Shown here: positions 10,623 through 21,000 of the stretch, piece after piece
How the letters are laid out: the number at the start of each line of letters is the position of its first letter
Numbering within the stretch: the first letter of the stretch is position 1
Notes under the pieces: generated by a model
What the model was told of the DNA's origin: nothing
The model's input: the letters and a program-made list of their open reading frames with translations, nothing else
The model's database searches: none
Translations under genes and position numbers: made by a program
Source: Achatina immaculata
Lineage: Eukaryota; Mollusca; Gastropoda; Stylommatophora; Achatinidae
Length of the DNA: 64,000 nt
NCBI GenBank assembly: GCA_009760885.1
Contig: CM019693.1
Coordinates: 186,001 to 250,000 of the forward strand
Reading direction: 5' to 3'

Positions 10623-10734
10623 GATGGGAGGGTATTCCAAAGACGAGCAGCAGAATAAATAAAGCTTTTCTTGTCAAGTTTAGGTTTTGCAAGACTTATG
10701 TAATTCAAGCGTTGGCCGCACGTTGGGCTAATTT

Positions 10735-10735
<1 letters not shown>
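10205..10735 (-). mobile_element. CR1-like LINE, 3' end only, interrupted by (TA)n
   Basis: It starts with (tgat)n, and the sequence from 10,230 is alignable with the 3' UTR of the neighbouring CR1-like copy ('attctgccctttatcat'). The stretch 10,625-10,730 matches 9,475-9,590 (gggagggtatcc, agcagaat, gcgttggc). A (TA)n microsatellite at 10,578-10,619 sits inside. No coding capacity remains. Confidence 0.65.
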
Positions 10736-10736
<1 letters not shown>

Positions 10737-10765
<29 letters not shown>

Positions 10766-11095
10766 GGGGGGGGGTGAATGTGGTGAATAGTTGAATGGTT
10801 GACGGATGTTGGTTTTTAAAAAAAATCAGCCACAAAGAGAAGAAATAGTGCCGCCAAAGACAAAATGATAGATAACTCAATAATAAAAACGTTTCTAAAT
10901 ATTTTGATTATTTCTCTTTATTGCCACTTTTGATTTCCCAAAACATTAAAGTTTTGAGCTAAGGTTTGTAAGCATTGCTTATTTTATCATACACGTGTCT
11001 TGCAAACTTTGTTTTGGCATGAGGAAAAATGTACAGGTCGAAAGACTGAAACTGTTTCGGAGAAAACAGTCACGAGAATATTTTACATACAAATA
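10737..11095. other. No gene recognised; starts with (GA)n
   Basis: A (ga)n/(g)n run at 10,737-10,775 is followed by AT-rich sequence in which I recognise nothing. Confidence 0.5.
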
Positions 11096-11099
11096 ATAA

Positions 11100-11635
11100 A
11101 TTTAAGGTGGAAATTCTGATCATGTGAGTAAAAATAACAAATACTCAACAAAGAAAATAAAACTACAAATCTTTGAACGTAGAATACTTATAAAAAAATT
11201 TGGATTAATTAGAGATCCCATGCCACAAGAAGGAAAATTAGAAACAACAAAGAAATCCACATGATGTTTCCATCCTCATTTATAACTACTGTTAAAAAAA
11301 AACAGATTGAGATGGCTCGGACACATTGAGAGAATGGACGAGAATAGTCTGACAAAAAGGCCCTATATAGAAGTGATAAACGGAGACAGACTAAGAAGCA
11401 GACCAAGACACCCGTGGACTAGCAACCTAGAAGAAGATCTACAAGCCTTCGAAGTGGACAATTGCCAGAAGAAGACCAAGAACAGAGAAGAATGTAGCAA
11501 TGAGCTGCAATGGCTAAGACTAAGAACAGAGAGGAATGTAGCAATGAGCTGCAATGGCTAAGACTAAGAACAGAGAGGAATGCAGCAATGAGCTGCAATG
11601 GCTGGGAAAGCTGAATGAATGAATTACTATTAGTA
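11100..11635 (+). mobile_element. L-D LINE, 3' end, with triplicated 43-bp block
   Basis: The plus strand has FERRILIKKFGLIRD and then RWLGHIERMDENSLTKRPYI with SRPRHPWTSNLEEDL (11,307-11,561). This is the same C-terminus as the L-D copy at 3,814-4,065. The last 43 bp before the tail (actaagaacagagaggaatg … caatggct) occur three times between about 11,480 and 11,602. The tail is aaagctgaatgaatgaat. The RT core is absent. Confidence 0.78.
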
Positions 11636-11639
11636 AAGT

Positions 11640-12227
11640 TATAATTAACATATGACAGACAGCAGACTTTAAGACAAAGGATCATAGACAGCATATTATA
11701 AACAGCTGTCTATAAATAGAAAATTACAGAGAACATATAATAGACACCTAACTAGAAACAGCTGACTATAGACAAAAGACTACAAAAAGTATATTATTGT
11801 CAGAAGATTATAAACAACAAATGACCGACGATAACTGATGTTCCTTCTCTTTTCCCGCAGCTTTCTTTTAAGTTTTTTTTAAGTTAGCAAGGACTCTTGA
11901 AAAGTAATATAATTATCACTATCATGTGTTCGCAAGTGATGGAGAGCTGTTTTTTCTGGAAGACGAATTTTCATTTATCTTGCAATTCCACTGGTTATAC
12001 CCTGGTTGTCTTGCATTCCACTGGTTATACCCTGGTTGTCTTGGTACCACAGGGCGGAGCTACATTTCTGGGGTAGTCGCAAGTTTGGAGTGCCTCGTTG
12101 AAAACAAGTTCTGTAGAGAGATAACATTTTCAAATGTTACTTTGTACATTGGGTGTTGTAATTAAGATAAATAAGTAACTAAATATGTAACAGTAACGAA
12201 GCAAGAAGAAGAAATGTATACTGAAGA

Positions 12228-12270
<43 letters not shown>

Positions 12271-12330
12271 TGAGAGAGGGAGAAAGTGTGTGTGAGAGAG
12301 AGAAATCTTTCTCTTCTTCTGTAATGTAAG
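11640..12330. other. No gene recognised; short tandem duplication and (TA)n
   Basis: A roughly 31-bp block (cattccactggttataccct…) is tandemly duplicated at about 11,983-12,043. A (TA)n tract runs from 12,236 to 12,267. I see no supported coding region. Confidence 0.5.
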
Positions 12331-12840
12331 GGACAGCAAAGTTGATGTTCTGTGTTGTCGATGCAGTGATTAGACAGAAATCTACTTTCATGAGAAACAG
12401 TTTACAGCTTCTCAGCACAGTCCACGACCACCAGTTAAAACACGTCGTGCTATACAAGATTGGAAAAGCTGGACGAGTACAACAGTGTGCTGTCAGGAAC
12501 ACTACAAAGAAGGATATGGTCTTACCCTTCTCAACTCCTGATAGCTCATCTGTCTCTATACCACATTTTTCTTTGCTCCGAAATGAGCCGCGACGAAAGC
12601 TATAGAACTACATGTGAGGTACAGCATGATAGAGGGGTTTATGGTGTGAAAAAGATTAAAACTATATGTGAGAAACCGTTTGGCAAAGACGTTTCTAACT
12701 GTGTGGAGTTCTATGTGAAAAATATGACAGTCTCTGGCATATTTTTCTACGAAATAAAATGGTTACTAGCGAGCCGAAGAAGTGACGATTGGGCGAAATG
12801 TAACTTCGGTCATTTGCGAGCGTTTAGAATCACGTGATTT
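12330..12840 (+). other. Unassigned decayed coding-like stretch
   Basis: Three plus-strand frames take over from one another. 12,376-12,500 reads EIYFHEKQFTASQHSPRPPV and KTRRAIQDWKSW in one frame. Another (12,460-12,837) reads HDRGVYGVKKIKTICEKPFG and DVSNCVEFYVKN. The first resembles the N-terminal part of DUF4817/mariner-type transposases only weakly. I cannot assign a family and would not call it a gene. Confidence 0.25.
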
Positions 12841-13640
12841 GTGATCCCGGGTAAAGTTTCAGTTTTGTCGGCCCTTCAGAGTGGCAACATGTAGCTTGTT
12901 TCAGACCAGCTCCCGGTTCCAAACTTAAGCATGCCGTGGCATTCCACTGTAGTCCAGTCTCCACAAAATGCGGGTTCTGAAATTTCCTTACCATAATTTT
13001 AATCCAGTTTATTTATTTATGTTTTTTTTTTGGAGTGCGATAATTCTAATTTATGCTGTGTTGTTTGTTTTATATAATTAAGAGATTTATATGAGACTCC
13101 ATTTTCAGAGAAAATACCACATTGGAGGAGTTGAACTTGTCTAAGATGTCATTACTTCACTTTATCTCTTACAGTAAACAGTTTTCTATTTAGTTTAGAG
13201 GCGATTATAGAATCGATTGTCGTTATACATTCGCTTGTTATACCTTCAGGTGTTATACCTTCACTTGTCATATATGAAGGCCTAGGTCCCACCAGTAATT
13301 GATCAAGATTAGGATATTTTCCATTGTTCTGTTTCATTTAATAAAGTTCACGGAATGTTAACTTTCCTAGTTTAAGAGATCTCTGAAGCATATTTAGGTG
13401 TAAGTTCTGTTTTTAATTATCTCGAAATAGAGACCATGTTTTCCAGGTTTATAAGAAAAAGCCAATGAACAGAGACCATGTCACTAATTTAACGTTCTTT
13501 AAATATTTTAAAATGATATAATATGTAATGTTACACTGTTTTTTATTTTAACCATTTTAAATTCATGTTGAATTGAAAAACAGAATGCAGCCCCTAATGT
13601 TTTCTTAATATTCAGAAGGCAATATATATATATATATATA
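12841..13640. other. No gene recognised
   Basis: AT-rich sequence with a few short direct repeats (ttatacctt at 13,225-13,265). I see no supported frame or RNA gene. Confidence 0.45.
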
Positions 13641-13945
13641 TATGGACAGCTAAGAAAACCAACGAAGAAGTCTTAAGAGAGGGTGGAGTTAAAAGGCAAA
13701 TTACAGCAAAGATCAGAGGCAGACAAGCGAGATTTGTAGGACATTTTCTGAGAAGAGGAATATTGGAACACATTGTGGCAACTGAAAAAATTGAGGGAAG
13801 AAGAGACAGGGGAAGACAGGGAGAGAACTTACTGGATGGGCTGTCAGTGTGGCTAGGAAGAAAGTCATCGGCGGATTTCATAATCAAGTCTAAAGACAGG
13901 GAATTGTGGAGAGAAATGATCGCCTACGCCACGCGGCACGGCACT

Positions 13946-13948
<3 letters not shown>
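13641..13948 (+). mobile_element. L-C-type LINE 3' end, open frame to stop
   Basis: The plus-strand frame is open from the left (TA)n border: KKTNEEVLREGGVKRQ, GRQARFVGHFLRRGILEHIV, EGRRDRGRQGENLLDGLSVW, ending IAYATRHGT-stop. It has the same C-terminus as the L-C copies ending at 23,725 and 29,025 (…ANASRHGT), but the stop is followed by (TA)n instead of (ATG)n. This suggests a related subfamily. Everything upstream of the C-terminal domain is missing. Confidence 0.78.
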
Positions 13949-13990
<42 letters not shown>

Positions 13991-14027
13991 GAAGCAACAG
14001 ACTATATATGTATATATATTATGGAAC

Positions 14028-14091
<64 letters not shown>

Positions 14092-14118
14092 GTCTCTCTG
14101 TCTCTCTGTCTGTCTGAC

Positions 14119-14155
<37 letters not shown>

Positions 14156-14320
14156 AGTGTCTATACGATATATATAATATATACAGACAATAATTGTATA
14201 CAGTATATATATATATATATAGTCAATATGTATATACAGTATATACGGTCAATATGTGTACACACTATATATATACATATATACACAGTCAATATGTATA
14301 TACAGTATGTATGATATATA
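13947..14320. repeat. Compound microsatellite (TA)n / (TCTA)n / (TATATACAGTCAA)n
   Basis: (TA)n lies at 13,947-13,987, (atct)n at 14,028-14,092 and (tgtctctc)n to about 14,122. A further (TA)n runs to 14,152, then a degenerate tatacagtcaatatg repeat runs to about 14,335. Reading frames through it are artefacts. Confidence 0.9.
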
Positions 14321-14647
14321 TACAGTCAATATACAGTATATAAAGTAGATGCACAGTCAGTGTTTATGTACAGTTGATGAAGAGACACATGAACCAGTGG
14401 CAACATCACAGACTACGTCTTACCAGCAGGGCAGTAGTATCTTGCCGCGAGCCCTCCAAGCCCACACAGATAGAAGGACGAGCAGTTGCTCCTCTGTGGG
14501 GGCAAAGAAAGACATTTCCAGAGAAAAGGAAATTAGAATTCTGAATCACAACAGTGATATGTTTATACAACTGAACTTTCTGTCTATCGAAGCACGTAAA
14601 AAGACATGTATATACATCTTAAAATAAGAAATATGTTTATATATATA

Positions 14648-15156
14648 TATTTTTAGCGCCTTAACTTTAAGATTATAGTGGTTTAATACTGGATATTTTT
14701 AGCGCCTTAACTTTAAGATTATAGTGGTTTAATACTGGATATTTTTAGCGCCTTAACTTTAAGATTATAGTGGTTTAATACTGGATATTTTTAGCGCCTT
14801 AACTTTAAGATTATAGTGGTTTAATACTGGATATTTTTAGCGCCTTAACTTTAAGATTATAGTGGTTTAATACTGGATATTTTTAGCGCCTTAACTTTAA
14901 GATTATAGTGGTTTAATACTGGATATTTTTAGCGCCTTAACTTTAAGATTATAGTGGTTTAATACTGGATATTTTTAGCGCCTTAACTTTAAGATTATAG
15001 TGGTTTAATACTGGATATTTTTAGCGCCTTAACTTTAAGATTATAGTGGTTTAATACTGGATATTTTTAGCGCCTTAACTTTAAGATTATAGTGGTTTAA
15101 TACTGGATATTTTTAGCGCCTTAACTTTAAGATTATAGTGGTTTAATACTGGATAT
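14648..15156. repeat. 46-bp minisatellite, 11 apparently identical copies
   Basis: The motif ttttagcgccttaacttt starts at 14,651 and recurs exactly every 46 bp up to 15,111 (11 copies). The unit also contains gattatagtggtttaatact. I find no sequence difference between copies, so this is a recently homogenised array. There are no spacers, so it is not CRISPR-like. Confidence 0.95.
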
Positions 15157-15352
15157 GACATAGCTCTGCTGTTGTTGTTGTTGTTGGTGTGAGACTCGGG
15201 ACATGCCTATAACTGTTCTGCATTCGACTTTAGGATGTCCTTTAGCGTTTTGGCTGAAATAATATCAATACTGTGTTTGTTATAAATGTCTCGTGTTCTA
15301 GCACACAACTGGGATTACTTCCACTTCCTCTGTCAGTCAGTCAGACATTTGC

Positions 15353-15620
15353 ATGTCCCTTGCAGAACTTTGCCTCCCTAACAGCTCTCCTGTAGGCCTC
15401 TCGGTTGTGAGCAAGATGGCCTGCTGCTGATGCATCCATTTGCAGATTATCAACGATGTCTTGCAGCCATCTCCGCCTTGGCTCCTTTCTTTCTTTTTCC
15501 CATTATATATGCCCTTTTAAGATGGTCTTCTCTTAATTATCATGACGTTTAATGTGTCCAAAATATTTAAGTTTTCTCTTTTTAATCCTCTTTACTAGCC
15601 AGCCTTCTTTCATATTAACT
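15353..15620 (-). mobile_element. L-A LINE 3' end fragment
   Basis: This is the same terminal block as 340-600: gcatgtcccttgcagaac near 15,353, then the ctgatgcatccatttgcag signature, then the reverse of KYFGHIK at 15,545-15,570. It is truncated where the transposase fragment at 15,625 begins. Confidence 0.8.
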
Positions 15621-15624
15621 TCTT

Positions 15625-15874
15625 AATGAAGGCGGGGGCTTCGCTGGTAAGTTTCTCTAATACGATTCAGTTTCTTCACTTGGTCCTGGACGTCTCTGCC
15701 GAGGAGCTGTGCACAGCTTTCATCCCGGAATTTCGCATACTACGTCTTGATACTGTTGAAAACAGGCGCTGCCTTCTGTAATTCCGCTTGAAATCGTCGC
15801 TGCACGGTCACAACGGACGAGGTTCTTACGTAATGAAAAAAACAAAATGACTGCTCATGTTTACTAAACGCCAT
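15625..15874 (-). mobile_element. DUF4817-type transposase N-terminus, fragment
   Basis: The minus strand from an ATG at 15,874 reads MAFSKHEQSFCFFHYVRTSS, VVTVQRRFQAELQKAAPVF, one in-frame stop, YAKFRDESCAQLLGRDVQDQ and then VKKLNRIRETYQRSPR. This is the helix-turn-helix N-terminal region (DUF4817-like, 'M.FS..E..FCV..Y..T.S..TVQR.F…R.RE…RSP') that precedes a mariner-type DDE domain. The catalytic domain is absent. The C-terminal side is cut by the L-A fragment. Confidence 0.62.
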
Positions 15875-16068
15875 ATTTGTTACGGCTGCCTACTTAGCCA
15901 TGGGACCCTGCACGGGTATTTTTTTTTTAATATCATGAAGAATTTCTCTCTCTTAGCGTATTAATAATCATCATCCGTTATGCAGTTTATTTGTTACGAA
16001 TTTTTTAAATGTTTCACGAATATATGAATAACCTTCTCTGTGTAATATATATATATATATATATATAT

Positions 16069-16335
16069 GTAATATCCACCCTCATGTATGCATACGAAAG
16101 CTGGAAAACAACTAAAGAAACAGACAACAAATTAGACTCTTTTGAAAACAAAGGCCAAAGAAAAAGAGGTCGACCACGTGAAACACTAAAGGGTTCTTTT
16201 TTAAGAGAGTCCAAATTAGTAGGCATAAAATCCCTTGATGAGGTTGAAATGCACGCCGAGGACAGAAAAAAAAACTTGGCGACCTACCATGCGAGCCCTA
16301 TGTGACGTTTAAGGGCACGGGAAGCATGTAAGAAG
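16069..16335 (+). mobile_element. L-B LINE 3' fragment with internal deletion
   Basis: The plus strand reads STLMYAYESWKTTKE, LDSFENK and then directly GQRKRGRPRETLKGSFLRES, KSLDEVEMHAEDRK. The CLRKI…IPKQAIKWNTT stretch of other L-B copies is missing, a clean in-frame deletion at about 16,151. The 3' end (gggaagcatgtaagaag) is the L-B terminus. A (TA)n lies at the left border. Confidence 0.8.
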
Positions 16336-16343
16336 GTATATAT

Positions 16344-17692
16344 AGGCATTAGACGTTTGCAAAAATGAAAGACCACCTGTCATTTTCTTGAAATTTCACA
16401 GCTTTGCTGAAAAACTTTTCTAATTCTGAAGATATTTGAAAAAAAAAATGACACATAATCTTTTCAACAAAATCCTCGTGTATCATTACTTGGTATAGCC
16501 ACCTTAGTTTTTTTTGAAATTACAGATAGAACACAAAGTAGCATACTGTCAGTTATAGATTTGCAGTAGTTATATGAAATGTCACTGCACCAGACGTACT
16601 TTATTCTGCAACCTTGTCCTTTAAAGGGGTCTATCAATTCTCTGCGGGATTGAGGTCAGGGCTGTTACCTGACCAGTTTATCACGGTAATTTTTCTCCTG
16701 TCGGGTGGTCCTTCACCGCCTTGGAACTATGGCATGGGGCACCATCAAGGATGAAAATTAAGCATCTGTGCACTATCACAGGAGTTGCCAGGTTGTCTTT
16801 TAACATTTCCACTTAACGAGGACCAGTCATTGTAGTTGCCTTAGGCTAAAACTGTAATGAAGCAAAACCAGATTTTCACATTGCACCAGATATTATCTGA
16901 CTTTGAGGACGTCTCGCGTGTATTTGTCATGAATTCTTATACCTTTTGGTCGTCGAATTTGTGATACACATGAAGCAAATTGCCGTACAGTTGATTCATC
17001 AGAAAAAAGAAACTTGCCTCCAATTCTCAGCATTCCATGACTGATGACATTTTGCTCGCTCAAGTCTTTTCTTTTTTCATTAATGGAGTTAGTCTATGTT
17101 TTTTTCAGGTTTATATGATTTTAATCCAAGTTCTTTGCTGTGACATCAGGAAACAGTAGTGATATTACTATCTGTTTCAGCTGATTGTAGAAGGGCCCTG
17201 ATTTTCTTACACGAACTCCTTGGAGAACATATAACAATTCGCCGTATGGTATTGTCATCACATGGGGTTGTTTTCCTGGGACGTCCACTTCTTTGGTCGC
17301 TGAAATCTCCAGCATCTCGATATTTCGTGATCGCATTGTGAACTGCAGTCTTGCTAACATTCACCTTTCTGCTTATTTAACTTTCAGAGTATCCTTCGTG
17401 ACATGAAGTCACTAATGCTGTCCTCTGACTTACACATAATGCTGTCCTCTGACTCACACATAACGATTTTTGCGCATATTTAATTACATAATAAATATCT
17501 ACACAACCTCCCAGCATGAAAGCCAGAAGCGGACTGACACCCGAACGTTTGCCCCGATCTTATAACTAGGTGCTAGTGTAATATAATGCAACATCGACAT
17601 TTAGTTGCACAATATAGAGAAGATATTACACAATGGTCTGAAAACTCATAAAAACGTCAGGTGGTCTTAAACATTTACAAAGGGCTGACTAT
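16344..17692 (-). mobile_element. Tc1-like DNA transposon, decayed
   Basis: The ends share an inverted block (…aagaccacctg; left 16,367-16,378, right 17,658-17,668) and lie in TATA sequence, as expected for TA insertion. On the minus strand the N-terminal half (17,146-17,364) reads VSKTAVHNAITKYRDAG then DQRSGRPRKTTPCDDNTIRR, a Tc1-type paired HTH with a GRPRK hook. The C-terminal half is frameshifted but recognisable: LIFILDGAPCHSSKAVKDH, then WSGNSPDLNPAEN. Stops and frameshifts make it inactive. It lies just downstream of exon 3 of the chitin-binding gene. Confidence 0.85.
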
Positions 17693-17760
17693 ATATATAT
17701 ATATATATATGAGAGACAGAGAGAAAGAGAGAGAGAATGTACAGAAACAAAATATCATAC

Positions 17761-19560
17761 CACGTCCGGGTATCTTCCTGGAAGTTTGCCAGTACAGTTG
17801 ATTTCGTTTCCACAATTTGTACTGCCTGAGCCAACCCTGAGAATAAAAAGGTATATGTTCAAATCTGGTAAGTTCCATTTGATTAAATCAAACAACAACC
17901 AAAAAAAAAAACTAGCATAAAAAGCCAACAGCAATTCTTTGATGAATTATAAACTGCATAACATCATTTTAAAACAATATTTTGTGACGGGGATGATATC
18001 TGCATCCTAAATATACTTGTAGTTTTAACTAAACTTATACTGGTAATTATTCTTGTATTAGTAAATATGCTTATACTGGTAAATATGCCTGTATTAGTAA
18101 ATGTAAAGTACTTGTATACGCGTTTATTCACAGTATATCTTTGCCTTTCTTGTCTTTCCTCCTGTACTTATCTTTTTCTTCACAATAGTTTTATCAATAG
18201 TTTAAAATTTTTCATCTTTTTTTTTAATCCTTATTTGCTTTATCCGGTCCTTTTCTATATCTCTTCCTGTCCTATATTACCATTCTATGACGTAAATATA
18301 CTCTATTGCTACATCGTACTATTTTGAGCTAACAAAAGTTCATTCTTAGAAGCATCACTTAAATCATTTTTTCCACGATGTTGTTGACGTGGCTTTGTGA
18401 ACTTGGAACTGGACAAAGAGCTTATTCAACACGGGCTAAAGAAATAGTACAGAAAAGTGAAAAACAGCAAGTATAGAATGTAACAGATAAGAAGATTTAC
18501 AGTATAAGCTCTATAAGATCAACAATACTCACTTCACACAGCTGAATGTCGCTCGATCAAAGACGTAGCCGTAAGGGCAATAACTGCTTACTACACGGCC
18601 ACTGACACATCTCTTGAAACCCCAACACCCAATTTCCAACACCCCAGTGGTAGAAGCATCGGCTGCGGTACAGTTGACGTTCTCGTTGTAAATAACAAAT
18701 GTTACATTTCTGTCGATTGTAGAAGGTGTTGTTGTGGTTGTTGTTGTTGTTGTTTCTGTTGTTGTTGATTCTGTTGTTGTTTCTGCTGTTGTTGTTTCTG
18801 TTGTTGTTGTTGATAGTGCTTCTTCAGTTGTCACAGCTGATGCACTCTGGGCTGAAATCAAATTACTTGGTTAGAAAGTTTCATCAAATATTACCTTGAA
18901 AGGGTACAGCCTTCTTCTCAATGAACACTTTTACTGTTGTTTAAAGAAAAAAAAACTTGAAATTTGCCAAGTGTTCTTTGATATTAATGTATGGGCTCAT
19001 ATTGTATGAAGAGGATTAAAATGGCTTACTTGAAGATCAGTATTTAGATATACGAAATGTGTCTTTTTTTTAAACCAGGAATCATGCCCAGCGCTATTTC
19101 GTTAGTCATTGTAAGCATTTAAAAACATAGACATTCAGTCCTGTCAATATAAATACTTACTTTACTCTCTTAAGTATTTTTTCCAATTGTTTAATGTTCG
19201 GAATATAGGGACAATGTCTCACAATGTTTCCTAAGTGAGACTTTTTGAGAAAATATCTCCCAAACAATAAATTCGTTGTATTTGTTAAGTGACGCGAGAG
19301 ACGGTGGTTATGGGCGATGATCAACAACGCAGGTCGTTCCAAGTTGGTCGAAATTATTAATAGAAATTACTTCCGTTTTTATTGGCTATTTTTTTCTCCT
19401 TCGAAAAACTGATAAATATCAATGAGTTAGGAGAGTCAATCATTCTCTAGCGACACTTCTATCTTTCTCTCTCTCTCTCTCTCTCTCTCTTTTTCTTTCT
19501 TTCTTTTGTATGTGTGTGTGTGTCTCTCTCTCTGAAATCAATCATTCTTGTATTCCATCT

Positions 19561-19602
<42 letters not shown>

Positions 19603-20955
19603 CCAAGTAATCGTTCTCTTACAACACATCTCTATTTTTCAATTCCCTGTGCTTTCTCTGAATGTTCTAGATACACCACACAAACTGCTGTATATCCACA
19701 CTTTACAACCAACGAAAGGCAAACGACAGATAACAATCCTACATATCTAGTCAAGGTAACTATCTCGTTCGTTTTTTTAAAAATATTAACTTGAACTTTC
19801 ACATTTCAGCAACTACTGTTTCATAAGATCAACAAGCTGTACTATGTTTGCACAAATAGCCCACCTAGTCTCGATACGCCACTCCATGAAAAGAAAACAG
19901 TGCATATAGAAAAACAGGTTGGAGGTTTTATCTTGTCTCATCTTGAAGAGCGCATTGTTCAGCTTAGATAGACGGCTATTTTGGGAAGTTTATACAAGCG
20001 CTTGAGCGGTTAAATGCTTAGTGGACCAGTCTCTCAAAGCGAAGGTCGGGAGCTTGAATCTAGCCGGAGGCATCCCAGTCGCGAAGCTTTAGAAGTCATT
20101 CATTCATTCAATTGCATGTCCCTTGCGGAACTTTGCCTCACTAACAGCACTCCTTGATCAATATACAATAATATATTCAGGAGGTGAGAAACATGACCGA
20201 GGAGTAGGAATAATATTTAACAAACAAACAGCAAGGACAATTGTAAGATATTTGAACATCTCGGACCGAGTCCTGCTAGCCCAACTGAGAGGACGACCAA
20301 TAAACATAAATATTATACAAGTGTACTCTCCAACATCTGAAAGTTCTGAAGAAGATGTAAAGATATTTTATAATGACATAGAGACAGCCCTAAAGCATAC
20401 AAAGTCACATGAAGTTATCATAGTCATGGGAGATTTTAATGCCAAAGTTGGTAAAGGAAGAATTTCAGATATCGTTGGTGACTATGGACTGGGGGAGAGG
20501 AATGACAGAGGTTGTAAATTAATTCAATGGGCAAGAATACACAGCATGGTTGTAGGAAACACCTGGTTTAAACAACATCCCCCAAGACTGGCAACGTGGT
20601 GCAACCCAGACAAAAAGACTTTTAACCAGACAGACTGTGTATTAATCAACAAACGAATCCGGAATGCATTACTGACAACAAAAACCATGCCAGGAGACAA
20701 ATGCAATAGTGACCATGACCCACTCTGTGGAGAAATTAGAATAAAGCTAAAGAAAGCATGCAGAAAAGTGAGAAACATCAAAATGAATGCAGAACTCCTT
20801 AAAAATGACCAAGAACTGAAAAATGACCAAGAACTACGAGAATAATACAAAGTTATTATAACAAATAAAAGATAAAGTAGTATAGATAAACAATGAGCAA
20901 TGTTAAGAGATTCTATCCGCCAAACTGTTAAGGAGATAATCTTATCTTATCTTAT

Positions 20956-21000
<45 letters not shown>

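Noticed and set aside
14651..15156. Regular repeat resembling a CRISPR array
   Set aside because: Units are contiguous with no spacers, and the sequence is eukaryotic.
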